From NCBI RefSeq assembly GCF_000208865.1, contig NC_018396.1, positions 1,443,630-1,507,629 of the forward strand: DNA of 64,000 bases. The letters run 5' to 3'. A program made the position numbers and the translations under genes. This DNA is from Neospora caninum Liverpool (lineage: Eukaryota > Apicomplexa > Conoidasida > Eucoccidiorida > Sarcocystidae). The notes under the pieces are model-generated. The model did not search any database. It was given only the letters and a program-made list of their open reading frames with translations, and was not told where the DNA came from. Of the stretch, positions 46,839 through 58,192 are shown one piece after another (the first letter of the stretch is position 1; each line of letters opens with the position of its first letter).

Positions 46839-48877
46839 GTAGTTTGAGTCTGTCACTGCCGATTCCGTGATGTCTTTTCTAGTCCCCTTTCAGGCCACTG
46901 GGAGAGAGTTTTCTCTTGTGTTTTTCTGATGTAGCGAATCCGAATGGCATACCGCGGTCGCCTACATCGTTAGTATTGCTATTGTAAAATGTAGAGTGCA
47001 GGAGGGGTTTCGTTTTCTTCGATTACCGGTCAAGTAACTTCTCGCATTGCGTGTCTCCGTATATCGCCTGTATGGACAAGACTGTCTGGTTCTCTAGCGC
47101 ACCGAGGGTTCCCGCTGCGGATTTTTCCAGGAAGACCGGACGCCCTTTTACACTGCGAGTAGCGCAGCACGTTTCGTAGGGCCCACAGTCATCCACTGCA
47201 AGTCGCTTTTTAAGCTGGGATCTGTCCCCTCCCTGTGCAGATTTATTTTTGTCTCTGGCTCGGACACTCGACGTAAACCACCCGCACAGGAGGCCTGGTG
47301 TGACCGTCTTCGTGTTTGCAAGTATGCGCATAGGTACATCTACGGAGTACGCCTGCACAAAATAGACATCTGGATATATATGTTTGTGTATGGAAATCTG
47401 CATTTTGCCGCCAGTAGATAGGAATGTCTGCACCAAGGACAGAGCAAGAACTGAACAATCCTGTCTACTCTTTTGATCAACTGGCAAAACCATACCCAAC
47501 GGAATTCAGGCCGTCGCCGATAGCTTTATGCGGGTCGAGTGCTGCAAACGCAGGACTCCCCAGTAGCTGCAAATTCTGTGTGTGTGATGCCAGCGATACA
47601 TTTGAGTTCAGCAGTCCATCGTTAATACGTTGTCGTTGTTTTGAGGCAAGTAAGGCTCTAAGTGAATTTGTGATGTCCCAGCAAGCCCCCGGGCAGTTTT
47701 CGGAGTTCTCAGAAGGAAGCTTTGATGCTAAACGGCAGTGCTTTCATTATACTGGCTCTTCTGTGCATAGGAATGCCTGTGGGTTGCTTTGTGCGGAGAG
47801 CCCGCGTTGGTCTCCGAAAAGGGGACCGGATGGCGTGCTGGGACCAGAAACGCAGCTTGTGGAGAAAATAAGTGCAACGTCATAGTTTCGGACCTACAGA
47901 TACACATGCCGGCAGAGGGAGGGTAGGTTTCTAGAAGCAGCTAGCTCGGTATACTGTCCTGACCGCAAGCCCATTCGTGTTTCGTGAAGGCGTTGCAAAG
48001 AAAATTGTTGAGCGATGCGCCTTCTCAACTGCCTTTTTGATTTTAACCTGAGACCTGGCAACATGTTGTAGCAGCCGACTGTCTGCTTCAGCGATTATAC
48101 AGGCTTCCTTTTTGACTGTTGGAGTGTGTGAAGTAGTCACAATTTCTATATACATTATGCCGGCACGAGGAAAGCGGGTAAGAAGCTCCGCCCCATGAGC
48201 AAGCCTGAGTTTTGCCAGACACAGTGGAAATCACCTGCACATCAGACGAACCCGTGTGAGCCTGGGCTCTCCAGGCGTGGTAGAAGACAGGGTGAGAGAT
48301 TCCCATGTGCAACGCAGACAGCACCACAAATCTGGAGTCATACCCCTAGTGGCGTGGTTTGTACCCCTTAAACGAGTTCGGAAATTGGACCCGTTCAACG
48401 GCTGCAGTCATGATGCGCCCAACCGGCTGATTCGCTGGAAGCAGTTCCTCTAAAAACATGACGCTGCAGATTCTGCGGACTTTTGAATCCTGAATGTAGC
48501 TGCATGCGGAATAAAGACCACTGAGCTTCCGATCTCCTGCTGTGCCAAGAGCTATGGCATGCCAAAACTCGACGACACCGTAGTGAACCCGTTACTCTGG
48601 GTTGGCTGAAAAGGTTTCCACCTAGTCGCTCCGATTCGACTCCCTTCACATACCCATCGAGCGAGAGCGATGCACCGCCGTACCAAAACTAAGGGGCAAT
48701 GGCTGCTATCTTTCTTTGGCGAGGAAGATGTCGAGAACGAAATAGCATGTCTCTGTGTTTGCTGTTATCTGAGGCAGTAAGTGTTGCTTACTCTCACAGT
48801 CCCCTAATTGAACCAAAAAAATCTGGTATACGGAGATGTTACTCATCCTTACCGACGACGAAATTTCCTTTCGTCTT
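46119..48877. other. convergent intergenic region
   Basis: Holds the 3' flanks of the hydrolase gene and the minus-strand gene ending at 48878. An ATG-initiated frame of 153 codons at 47424-47885 (plus) has no homology I recognise and no splice context; I do not call it. A TA microsatellite is present. Confidence 0.4.
46809..46837. repeat. TA microsatellite
   Basis: About fourteen uninterrupted TA units in the 3' flank of the hydrolase gene. Confidence 0.95.
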
Positions 48878-49948
48878 CTACCATCCGGCAGCTAGTGTGT
48901 TTCCATCACTGCTGGGTACGGAGGTGGCCGCACCGGAACTGAGAGATACCTGGAGCGATGCGTTTCGTGGCCCTTTCTCTGCCGATTGAGGTAGTGTGAG
49001 AAGCAAAATACCCAAAACAAGAACAGTCAGAATCAGCGTATGAGGAGCTGACATCCGTTTCTTCACCGCCATCAGACTTCCCCATGGTCCCGATAAAGGA
49101 GCTTCAGGCTCATAACCTTCCAAACCCTCTGGTTGTTTGAGTGCGTCATGACTACGGTGTGAATATTCCGCAACAGCTAACTCGGAGCACGAACTTCGAA
49201 GGGACTCGATGTCATTCTGCAACGAGTCTAGGCCTGACTTGACATGTAGAAAATCGTTTCCATCATCTTGCTTCATGACCGGATTTCCTTTGATGGGAAC
49301 AGAAGGTAGCTTCCGGGGTCGGAACCCAGGGTTCTCGCCAAAGTGGAATACTACAGGGGCTATGTGGGACAGGGAGTTTTCGGAGATGTTGCGGTGGTAA
49401 TGCGTTGCCGCTAAACCTTCCTTCATGCACAGCGCGAACGTCCGCAACGACAGACACACGATAGCAGCCGCAGCTGCTCGAAATAGCAACCGGCTGGCTG
49501 CCGAGTACCAGCTGTGGCGCACCTCCTTCTTTTTGGGGGCAGATCTTGTTCGCCCTCGCGCTGATTCTCTTGGAAAACGATTCAGCGGAGGAGTTACACT
49601 ATTGGTCTTGTTTTCGTGCCCATTCAGAGTGTCACTAATATGTTCAAATATGGATGTGGCGCCGGATTCTTCGGAAATGGCACCCGCCTCGGAAGGGGAG
49701 CGTACCCCGCTGTCGATAGGGCTTGACACTCCACTAGTCCCTTCTTCGAATTTCCACCTATTACGCTCGCTTGCGGTTTCCTGATTGCCCTTATTCGGCT
49801 TCGGCGTCCATGTCTGGTTTCTTTCCTCCGTTTTTACCTCCCCCTCATCCAAAAAAAAAGCGTCAGTGGCCGCTGCCGTCCTGGATGCGGGTACCTCTTC
49901 CCGCTCTGAAACTGTATCTGGGACAGACTCTGTAAAAGGCGGCTCCAT
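48878..49948 (-). CDS. protein of unknown function with two hydrophobic segments, 356 aa
   Basis: Single exon from a true ATG at 49948. Not recognised. Residues 1-145 are acidic/Ser-rich and disordered-looking, ending in a basic cluster (RGRTRSAPKKKEVRHS). Residues about 153-174 are hydrophobic (LLFRAAAAAIVCLSLRTFAL). About 130 hydrophilic residues follow, including a possible helical segment (LDSLQNDIESLRSSCSEL). Residues about 304-320 form a strong TM helix (TLILTVLVLGILLLTL), with a short 36-residue Ser-rich tail. There is no N-terminal signal peptide, so the first hydrophobic segment probably acts as a signal anchor, giving a hairpin with both ends on the same side. The gene is divergent from the secreted protein gene at 53.4 kb. 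Confidence 0.65.
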   Translation of the reverse strand: MEPPFTESVPDTVSEREEVPASRTAAATDAFFLDEGEVKTEERNQTWTPKPNKGNQETASERNRWKFEEGTSGVSSPIDSGVRSPSEAGAISEESGATSIFEHISDTLNGHENKTNSVTPPLNRFPRESARGRTRSAPKKKEVRHSWYSAASRLLFRAAAAAIVCLSLRTFALCMKEGLAATHYHRNISENSLSHIAPVVFHFGENPGFRPRKLPSVPIKGNPVMKQDDGNDFLHVKSGLDSLQNDIESLRSSCSELAVAEYSHRSHDALKQPEGLEGYEPEAPLSGPWGSLMAVKKRMSAPHTLILTVLVLGILLLTLPQSAEKGPRNASLQVSLSSGAATSVPSSDGNTLAAGW

Positions 49949-52900
49949 GACTCAACTTCAGTGCCGGCTTCGTTTCACTTCAAAAATAAATGAATTATTT
50001 CGTAGAAGCGCCACAGCTGAGTCATGCCTGCTGGACTGATTTATGATTTAGAGTTAATCAACACACTGTAGCTTTCTCATCTCCATCCATGATGCAATTC
50101 TACTGAATAGCCTCTTTGTAACACTACCTCTAGAAGGGGTTCAGCTGTCTTCCTCAAACTTTCTGAAGCAACTGAGCACTGGAACCTGAACCCCAAGAAT
50201 GTTCCAACGAGGAATTCACTCTAAAATACCGCAGCGTGGAACGAATCTAACCAAGTCACTTCGGGGCGGCACAATGGAATGTGTCCGGAAACGATTTCGT
50301 ACGAAAGATTGCCATGAAATGAACATATAGGGGACGGATTATCAGAAAACGTAAAGAAAACTGCACATACTCGCCATGGGTTCAACCAGGGTAAGAACAC
50401 AGACGCTATGCCGCAGAGTCCCTGGAACGTCCGGAAAATGGCCGTAAAGCACCAACCACTGCGGTTTCCTTGAGCCACAGTTGAGTCCTAACCATCTGGG
50501 ATTATCACTCTCTCGGCGTTCATTCAGGTTAAGAAATACATGCGACAAAAACGAGGCTCTTGTGGGTGACGTTGTTAGGTAGGACATTTGCCTCTTCTAT
50601 CGGGGCAGGCGAAATGTTAAGGATGAGTCTGTTTTCCCTCTTTTCGCAAGCGCAGTAACAAACCGCTTCATCTTTCTGTTGCCTTTTAGTATCGAAAAAA
50701 AAATCAGACATGTTACTCGCCGTTCAACTCTCCTACCGCTGAGAGGGGACGGGTATACATGCTGTCGAAAGAGACTCGATCAGCGCCGGAACCTAGATGT
50801 GGGCCCCGCATGGTCACCCCGCTTCCTAGTTCCCTGATTCTGAGACTTGTTTCCGTGGCTGTTAGTTCAGCTGGAGGTATATTCTACACTCACCCGCAAA
50901 CACACACGAGAAAAAAAGCTAGTGACGCACCTCATTTTCCGTGTGTGAGAACATCCGTACGCCTGTAGGAGAAATGTACGGCAGAAGAGCGACATGAGCT
51001 GCCGGTTCACGCCATCAGATCACAGCATCGCGTGAGACAAAGACTTTCCCCCCTCGTCGTGATGAGCGACTATCCTAGTCTCCTCTTCTCATTGCTTGTG
51101 GACGAGTTCTTGAAAACGGTGAAAATGCAGTGCCTAGTTAGAGTGGTGACACCGTGTGCCGTGTGACCGTACACTAGGCTTCTGGTATCGTTAACTGAAC
51201 ACTTCGCGGTGTAGTTTTGCAGGAAGCAATCCACATGTTTGAATCCCTTACGGACTCACGAGGGGGCATAAGAAAGGGGGTGAGTATAATATATATTCTC
51301 ATACTGCACGCTGTAACGCAAACATGCGGACATGTTTACAAGAAGCGTACGCGTACGCTTCGAAACGAAGCAGTTCAATAATCAACACACGTTTTCTCCC
51401 TCTTCTTTTCAGGCGATGTGTAGCCGTACCGTTCGTACCGTCTTCACCACATGTATTCCTTATTTTTTTTTACGGCATCGACTCACAGCTCATCTTGTGA
51501 AGCATGATCTATTAGTATCCATTAGTCCCAGGTCTACCGCAAAAAATCTCTGGTGCGAGGTTTCTTGTACATAGTTCCATACCGGCAATAAGCCAGGTTG
51601 TTCCGTCGAATGTGGACTGCATCTCTGAACCACCTACCAATAGTTCATCCTCACAGAAGAAATGACTTCCACATTTGTTGGGGGGATCTCGCAGCACGTT
51701 ATCACAACCCGCATCTCTGAACCACCTACCAATCGTTCCTTCTCACAGAAGAAATGACTTCCGCGTTTGTTGGGGATATCTCGCAGCACGTTATCACAAG
51801 TCTAATATTGAGAGAAACTGCCACCCTTGAGCAGGAGAAGATTTCCTCTCCACTAGTGGGAAGTTAGAATTCCATGGGGAACCGGGCCCCATTCTTCCAC
51901 ATAATGACACAGTAGAGTACCTATGGGTGAGAGCCACCGGCATGTCCTATGCCTCGTTACACGGGAGTATTACCTACTCAAAGGAACATAACAGTTCCTT
52001 CCGCAGAGAGGCATTACATGCCGATGAAATTTGCACGTTGCCGGCTTAACCGTTTCTGGCTGTTCTCTCAACACCTCCTTCCATAGTGAGCTTGACGCGG
52101 CTCACGTATCACTGGGGCGCGCATGTTTAGTAGCGACGAACCTTTGAGAGCCAGCGGGTTTTGCCATCTGCTGCAGTGGCCAAAAAACACCCCTCCGATC
52201 CCACGCGCTGCGAACTGGCAGCAGCCACTTTTTCTGCGACCATAGGCAGTTGCCTTGACAACGTGTTCTGGCATGAGTGGAACATCAAAAGAGCTGAGGA
52301 ATCTCATCCTGTTACACTCGAAAAGATGACATGGACAAAAATACCGTTTGAAATAAAAACACAGACTGGCGCTAAGCCTTCGGGCAACCGAGGTGTGCCG
52401 TGCCCTCACTTGAAACTTCCGTACCCTCGAGGAGAGTAACGCGCATCCGTGACTGCAGCGGCAGCAACAGGCTTCTGTAAGGGGCCTTACACGTGTTCAG
52501 TATCTCCTCCTGAGCGCCGCAGAGCCTCTTTTTGGAATGATCCGACTGGTCATTTTCGCTTTAGTCTGCAGTGAGATAAAGCAAACAAATGCGACTAATC
52601 AAATGAAGACAAACACAAGTGACTGACAAATTCACCATACGCTTGGCCGCAACCCGGGGTACTCGCACAGCCTAAGAAGACAGTAGGAACGGCCAGTACC
52701 TTCATGTCAGCATTCGCTGAATTAACGAGGCATACCATCGTAAAGGACGACGCAGGCGCTCACAGATGCAACGGCCGCCGCTTAGTTGTCAGTGCCATAG
52801 GAAGCCTGGTGGCTCCTCCGCATTCTGCACAGTGACAGAAAAGGCTCGGAGCTGCATCTGTTTCTCTGGCTCTACGGAGGCTAACAGTTCTGAAACCCAC

Positions 52901-53381
52901 CCCAAAGGTTGCAGATACGGTACGCTAATTTTTTTCGTGCGTCGGCGACCCCCCCAGCGGCATGTGGTGACCGAATTGAGACGAGATCACGAGACGCCGT
53001 CGCGTACACGACAAATCCGGCCGTGTGCGATCGGTGGAAGAATGTGCCCTTTCATCGTGTCCCGCTTCCTTACGTAGGCACTGGTACCATGTTTACAGTG
53101 CCAGATCGCATTCAGAGCGGGATTGAACATTGTACAAGGCTGTTGCGGCTCTGGTAAACATCTTGCGTCATCCATCGTATTTCGTTAGGGCTACCAGAGC
53201 TCCACCCGCATGCAGAACGGGAATCTGTGGGTTCTGTTGCTTGGAACTCTCCACACAACATCTGGAAATATGCTTAGCAATGCTGGTACGTATGGATAAA
53301 TGACGCTGCAAAAAGTGGCCCGTTGCTGCGGGGACTTTGCGTGTGCTCTTTTGGTTGCACAGTTCATCCTCACTTCTCTCT
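49949..53381. other. 3.4-kb divergent intergenic region
   Basis: Upstream of both flanking genes. Open frames are short and without domains. It contains a 92-bp tandem duplication at 51619-51799, followed by a block at about 51840-52020 whose composition looks unlike its surroundings and which I could not assign. Confidence 0.4.
51619..51799. repeat. 92-bp tandem duplication
   Basis: Two copies of a unit starting GCATCTCTGAACCACC and ending GCACGTTATCACAA, at about 51619-51708 and 51711-51799. The copies differ at only a handful of positions (for example AGTTCATCC against CGTTCCTTC). Neither copy carries a conserved open frame. Confidence 0.9.
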
Positions 53382-54497
53382 ATGATGTATCCTCTGATCT
53401 ATTACCCGATTCTTGCTGCGGTTGCCATCGGTTTTGTCTGCCGAGTGCTTGCGACAGAACAAGTCCACGCAGCTGACGCCGAAATAGCTTCCGCAGGTAT
53501 TCCAGTTCCAGCAGGATCAAGCGCTGTGGATCTTCGCATGGAGAAACAGCCATCAGCAGCAGGGAAGCAAGCTGATTCAGCTCTAGTAGCGAGTACCCGT
53601 GTACCACTGGAGGTCGACTACGAGGATGCGACACCACCACGGGGACTCGCACGGAGAACGTTGAGATATCGAAAGCCTAGGGTAAAGACCTCCAATTCGA
53701 GACGCCGGCAGTTGATGCGTAAAATCGGCATGGCTGTACTTGCCATTGTGGGGGCGGCAATGATCGTGAAAGCTGCCTATTCGAGGCGTCAGAATAAGTT
53801 GCGTGCACATGCCTTTAGCTACATTTATGGTCGTGCTGGTGTGGCAGAGAGAGCAGCCCTTGGACTTGAGGAGCAGAGGCGAGAAGTGAGGGAGCTCCTT
53901 GGCCGTGTCCGGGTTGCACAACGTGCCGCCGTGAGTACTGATGAACGACAGGAGTTAACAGAGACTCGGCAAGCTTTGGAGAAGTTTGATGCGCTGCTGG
54001 CAATGCAGGCGCGAGCATCACAACGGGAGCTTGCTGACTTTGTTACCGCAATAGGTATTCTTCACCCACAAGTTAGACACCTGCCCCGTAGTTTGTGGGG
54101 TACAAATGCAGCTCTTCAAGCGTTTGAGGCAGGGCGCCTAGATGAAGGGAGAAGGTTCTGGAATCGTCTCCACCCCCACGAGGAGGCAGTCCGAAGCAGC
54201 GCGTTACCTGGTGTCGTCAGCCTGGAGCAGGAAATCGAGGAAGCTCGCAGACGAGACCTACCTACATTACCTTCGCTTTATCAGCAGATGGAAGAAGCCA
54301 GAGGTAGGCAGGTAACGTCCACTCTGGACGAGCAGATCACCGCGCTGAACCGCCAGGTTCCAAATTTTGTGGGAGTCGATCCAGACTACGCCGAACAACA
54401 TCTGCTTCACTTCACGCCTTCTCGCTCCGAACCCGGCTACGTTAGAATGGCAGCCGACGTAATGCGACAAGCAATGCAGGTGAAGACAGGCACGTGA
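53382..54497 (+). CDS. secreted single-pass protein, dense-granule-like layout, 371 aa
   Basis: Single exon. The start chosen is the first ATG (53382, MMYPLIYYPILAAVAIGF); the frame is open 45 bp further but without ATG. Residues 1-24 form a signal peptide with likely cleavage after VLA or near VHA. Residues 25-90 are low-complexity and hydrophilic. A basic stretch at 88-114 (GLARRTLRYRKPRVK, then SRRRQLMRK) precedes a TM helix at about 115-133 (IGMAVLAIVGAAMIVKAAY). The remaining 235 residues are helical, rich in Arg/Glu/Ala with heptad-like patterns (about 155-215 and 290-335). This plan of signal peptide, short lumenal part, basic patch, TM and long helical tail is typical of coccidian dense granule proteins inserted into vacuole membranes. 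RRTLR at 91-95 resembles but does not match the RRLxx cleavage motif used by ASP5. No enzymatic motif seen. Confidence 0.75.
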   Translation: MMYPLIYYPILAAVAIGFVCRVLATEQVHAADAEIASAGIPVPAGSSAVDLRMEKQPSAAGKQADSALVASTRVPLEVDYEDATPPRGLARRTLRYRKPRVKTSNSRRRQLMRKIGMAVLAIVGAAMIVKAAYSRRQNKLRAHAFSYIYGRAGVAERAALGLEEQRREVRELLGRVRVAQRAAVSTDERQELTETRQALEKFDALLAMQARASQRELADFVTAIGILHPQVRHLPRSLWGTNAALQAFEAGRLDEGRRFWNRLHPHEEAVRSSALPGVVSLEQEIEEARRRDLPTLPSLYQQMEEARGRQVTSTLDEQITALNRQVPNFVGVDPDYAEQHLLHFTPSRSEPGYVRMAADVMRQAMQVKTGT

Positions 54498-55294
54498 GGC
54501 AGATATGCACGGCAGGCGTGCTTGGCCTGCTTGTTGCCACACGATGTCGATAATGCAGTCAGCATTTCGCATGCGTTCTACTGAGATGCAGATCCACGTA
54601 GACTGTGCCCGAGATCGTACAGTATACTCTCTGGAGGCGGGATCTGGCGAATGAATGACTGAATACAGAAGCATTTCTGTGCGACAGCGGTGGCAGGTTG
54701 ATGTTGACGGTTTTTGCGAGGGGCGTGCCGAGCGAATCTGACAGTGGACACACAGTGAACGGCGCCGGTTACCGGGGGTTCGCCGTCCCGTTTAGAAGGC
54801 ACTGTCATACACAGAGCGTCCATCGAGAACCCGCGGTTCGGGGGGTCGTCCCACAGACTGAAATGGAGTTCTGTGTGAAAGACGGTTTTACACTTGTTGT
54901 CACTGGAGCTCGGAAGGAATGTTCGCTGGAACAGAAAAAGGATTGAAGACCTATCTGTGTTGGTAGCGGTCAAAGCTAACACGATGAACACTGTGAAGTG
55001 GAAGTGTACATGTTTGCTCTGAGTCGGAGAGTAAACCCCGAAAGAAGATGAAGGTGGCTTTTCTTTGGTTAGGTGGAAGGAGTGGGAGACTTGACCCACT
55101 TTGCTAGAGTTTTGAATTTGAGGACAGTACAGTACACATTTCTTTTAGAATCACTAAGGTAAGGAAGAATTTGAGACTGCATTATCCGCAGAGGAGCCTG
55201 AGGAGACAAGGACCAGGTGCATCATCATGCACGGTATCACATTCGCTGTTCATGGGAGGCCGTGCCCATTCGGGAGTTTGGGCATTGTGTCCAT

Positions 55295-55345
55295 CCACGG
55301 GCGATACAACCATTCCAAGAGACGGGCGATACAACGATTCCAGCA
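55295..55345. repeat. short direct repeat
   Basis: Two copies of a roughly 24-bp unit (CGGGCGATACAACCATTCCA and CGGGCGATACAACGATTCCA), nearly adjacent. No function apparent. Confidence 0.8.
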
Positions 55346-55916
55346 GAGGGTGCCTTGAATTATTGTGTTGGCGCTTAGTCGTCGTTCTTCGTTTCCACAC
55401 TGCGGCGTACTCTTGTCCGCCAAATGGAACCTAATTGTAATCTATTTACGGTAACTGAACACCACCACGCTGGTGGAGCGTGACCGGCGAGCTGCATGTA
55501 TACGTATATATGTGATTTTCAATAGAATCTGTCAGACGTATGGCTTGGACACACGTGGTAGCGCTGTCCGAGACCGTTTGTTTCGCCGTATTCCTGATGA
55601 TCTGGTACCTGGTTCTGCCATGGCGCGTCTTTACTTTCGTTGGTGGACCCTTCGGGCTGCCTCAGGCTGTTTTTTTCTGAGAGTTTTGCTTGCCGCTCAT
55701 TGGCTCAGCGCTTTTGAAGACCTGAGCGTGTTAATTGTGTGGATCCATACTTGCCCTCAATCTTGCGAACGGCAAAACAGTGCGTGGTGGACTAAAGCAG
55801 GCACCGGGTTGGCGGCCACCCACGTGGTGAAGTTGCGTACGCACAACCGCCCCTTCATTCGATGGTAATGGCAAACGCGCAACTCCACACGCGCCTGCCT
55901 GCAACAATTGGATCAG

Positions 55917-56049
55917 CAAATCATTCCGAGTGCTATTTATCTCTGCGGTACACAGAAACTTCTCTGGACGACGGGACCAGCGCAGTGGAAGATGTAGGCC
56001 ATGCGGTTTATTATTTTGATCTGCAGCTTGATGCCTTTGAACACTTGAG
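55917..56049 (+). CDS. possible exon of a COMM-domain protein
   Basis: After an AG acceptor (TTGGATCAG), an open frame encodes HSECYLSLRYTETSLDD and, after a short acidic loop, HAVYYFDLQLDAFEHL, ending at an AG/GTAGAG donor in phase 2. The alternation (strand, polar loop, strand, then helix D-x-F-x-x-L) resembles the C-terminal half of a COMM domain. A following acceptor near 56138 would continue in phase with RWWPLFKHLYV and a stop. I could not find the N-terminal exons or the usual Trp-containing start of the domain, so this could be a chance frame or a gene relic. The assignment is a hypothesis. Confidence 0.25.
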
Positions 56050-58192
56050 GTAGAGGAGTGTTGGGCAGTACGCCCAGACATCACGACTGTATCCCCAGAT
56101 CAGGTTTGTTTTCCCTTTCTCATGTTTCGCAACTCCCAAGACGTTGGTGGCCGCTGTTCAAGCACCTTTACGTTTAGGTGCCCCTGTGGCAGCTGTCTCA
56201 CTTTACTTTCAGTCTTTCCTCACAGCCTCACCGAGTGACACGCGCAATTTAGTTGTCCTTGATTTGCTTGGTGTAGACACTGTAACCGTTTTATATGGGG
56301 ATGTCCGGTCCCTCTTTCGCTGCCACGTCCAGCTGCAGCCTAGCTGTGCAGAGACAGCGCACGACATGCATAACGGAATTCAAAGGGCTGGACACAGCAA
56401 AATATGAATTTCGCGAATACAATACTGTTGCTCACATTTTGTCATTTAGCATCTTTTAATCGAAATGTTGAAACCAGTACTGCACAGTGCTGAAACAACT
56501 GGGGTTTCGACTACCTGATTCACGCTGTCCCGTTCCTTGATCCTGTCTCGTGCGCAACAAAAAGACTTGGTCCCAATTTTAGACACCCACAAAGAGTTTC
56601 TGAGAAAATGCGTGGAAACCTATCCGGTTCCGTGTCTTCCAACGCTCGAGGAGTCGCCTTCTGCCCGATTTCTCCAAAAGGAGATTCTGCTCAGTTCCCC
56701 CGTCCGTCCACCGAGTAAGCCGCCTTTTGTCGTCTCCTCTGGGCTTTTTTTGCCTTCTTTAGCAGTTGGCAACCCTTCGCACAGGAGGCCAAAGCTCAAC
56801 TGGGAGTTCCAGGGAGGAGTCTCGGGTCTGCTGTAGTGCATTTCTCTGTAGACAGTAACGCTTTTATTCTAGTGCCCGACGGGCCGTCTCCGAAGCCTCT
56901 GCAAATGGCCGACGCATGTTCGCGTTGCGACGACTTTTCGCCCATGACTTCTCTGCTTCATTGCTGCGAGCAACCGGAGGAAAAAAGAATGTCCACTGTC
57001 AGTGCTTTCTGCGTTTTTGAATTCTACAGCCTAAAAGGATGGATTCCTTCCGATCCGCCGGCAAATTCAGGGGAATTCCAAGAAATAAAAGCGGACACAA
57101 AAGCAGTTCGCTTCTCTCCTGGTGCTGTCTCCAGCTTGTTGCCATCCAAACGGCGGCCGGGTAGCTCAGCGTGTCGTGGGAGCGGCACCGGCATGCCTGT
57201 TTTCAAAGCCGGCGACCAGAAAAGAGAACTAAGAAACGCCAACACACTCTGAAAGTCAGGACGGGAGGTTGATATGTCTGACTAGGTTTTATTTTTCCCC
57301 TTCCTGACACTGCAGTCTGTTTTCAGCAAGCATGTCAAAGCCATGTGATTCAGAGAGGAGGACTGCTGCTGTGAGCTGTCAAGAGCGAGTATAGAAGGGG
57401 GAGGTAGGCTAGGTTGGGGCAGTACGCCAGTGCGTGTTTTGCCCGTCGTGAAATTTCCATTTTGCAGATACGGTGGAGATATTCTTCCGCCACAGTGCTA
57501 ACACTAGTTGCTTTCGTTCCTCCAGTTCAAGTGTGCGGAGAAGCTCAGCACAGGCGTTTCGTGTCCGGCGTCTCCCCTACGATCGGGGCCTCTTGCTTTT
57601 TTTCGCTCGCCCTCGCAGCCTGTCTCTCGACCGTTTTAGACGCCATGTTAACGACCAAAGTGGGTGTACTTGACGGGTCATCTTGCCGCACAAAAGACAG
57701 TTTCTCCAGGGAAAGCAGAAGAGCGGACTGACTGTTCTCCCTTACAGCTGAGCCTCGGATGAGAGCAAATGCCGACCGACCTGGGGTGTGGTTGCCCACT
57801 GTCCCTTGACTCTGCAGGCAGAACTCTCTGTGGTTCACCCGAAAAGTCTCAACTTCGGCTGCGAAGCGGCTAGCGCCGGGCGAGTGACGCCATGACCTGG
57901 CTCTCAACTGGGCTGTGTCAGGGGTGTGCGGTGAAAACGGAGGAGGCGAAGATCCAGAACCGAACACATTCTGCTGCGAAGGAAGCTTTCGAGTCTTCGT
58001 CCCCTCGCACCCCACCGCGCCTTCCTCTCCTCAACCCGTTACGGACACCCCTCTCGACTTGCTTGTCTGGGGCGTCTCGCCGTCTGTGGGGCTCAGAGTT
58101 CCTTGCCCTCCAGCTCCAGCTCGTGTCCGTGGTCTCGTCCCCCTTTTCACCCGCCCGGCGGTCTCTCCCTCTTTGCTCTGGCTTTCTGCAAG

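Larger units (their letters stand above)
54498..58192. other. intergenic region with scattered coding-like fragments
   Basis: Lies between the secreted-protein gene and the DGAT2 gene. One exon-like fragment (55917-56049) is listed separately. Other short frames (56537-56836, 56836-57252) have weakly coding-like composition but no ATG/splice logic that I could close. The right part should carry the DGAT2 promoter and 5' UTR. Confidence 0.35.

Noticed and set aside
47424..47885. 153-codon ATG-initiated plus-strand frame
   Set aside because: No domain, no upstream or downstream exon signals, and it lies in a convergent 3' region; likely chance.
51840..52020. suspected mitochondrial DNA insertion
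   Set aside because: Could not be matched to any mitochondrial gene by translation or memory; kept only as a question, not annotated as a feature.
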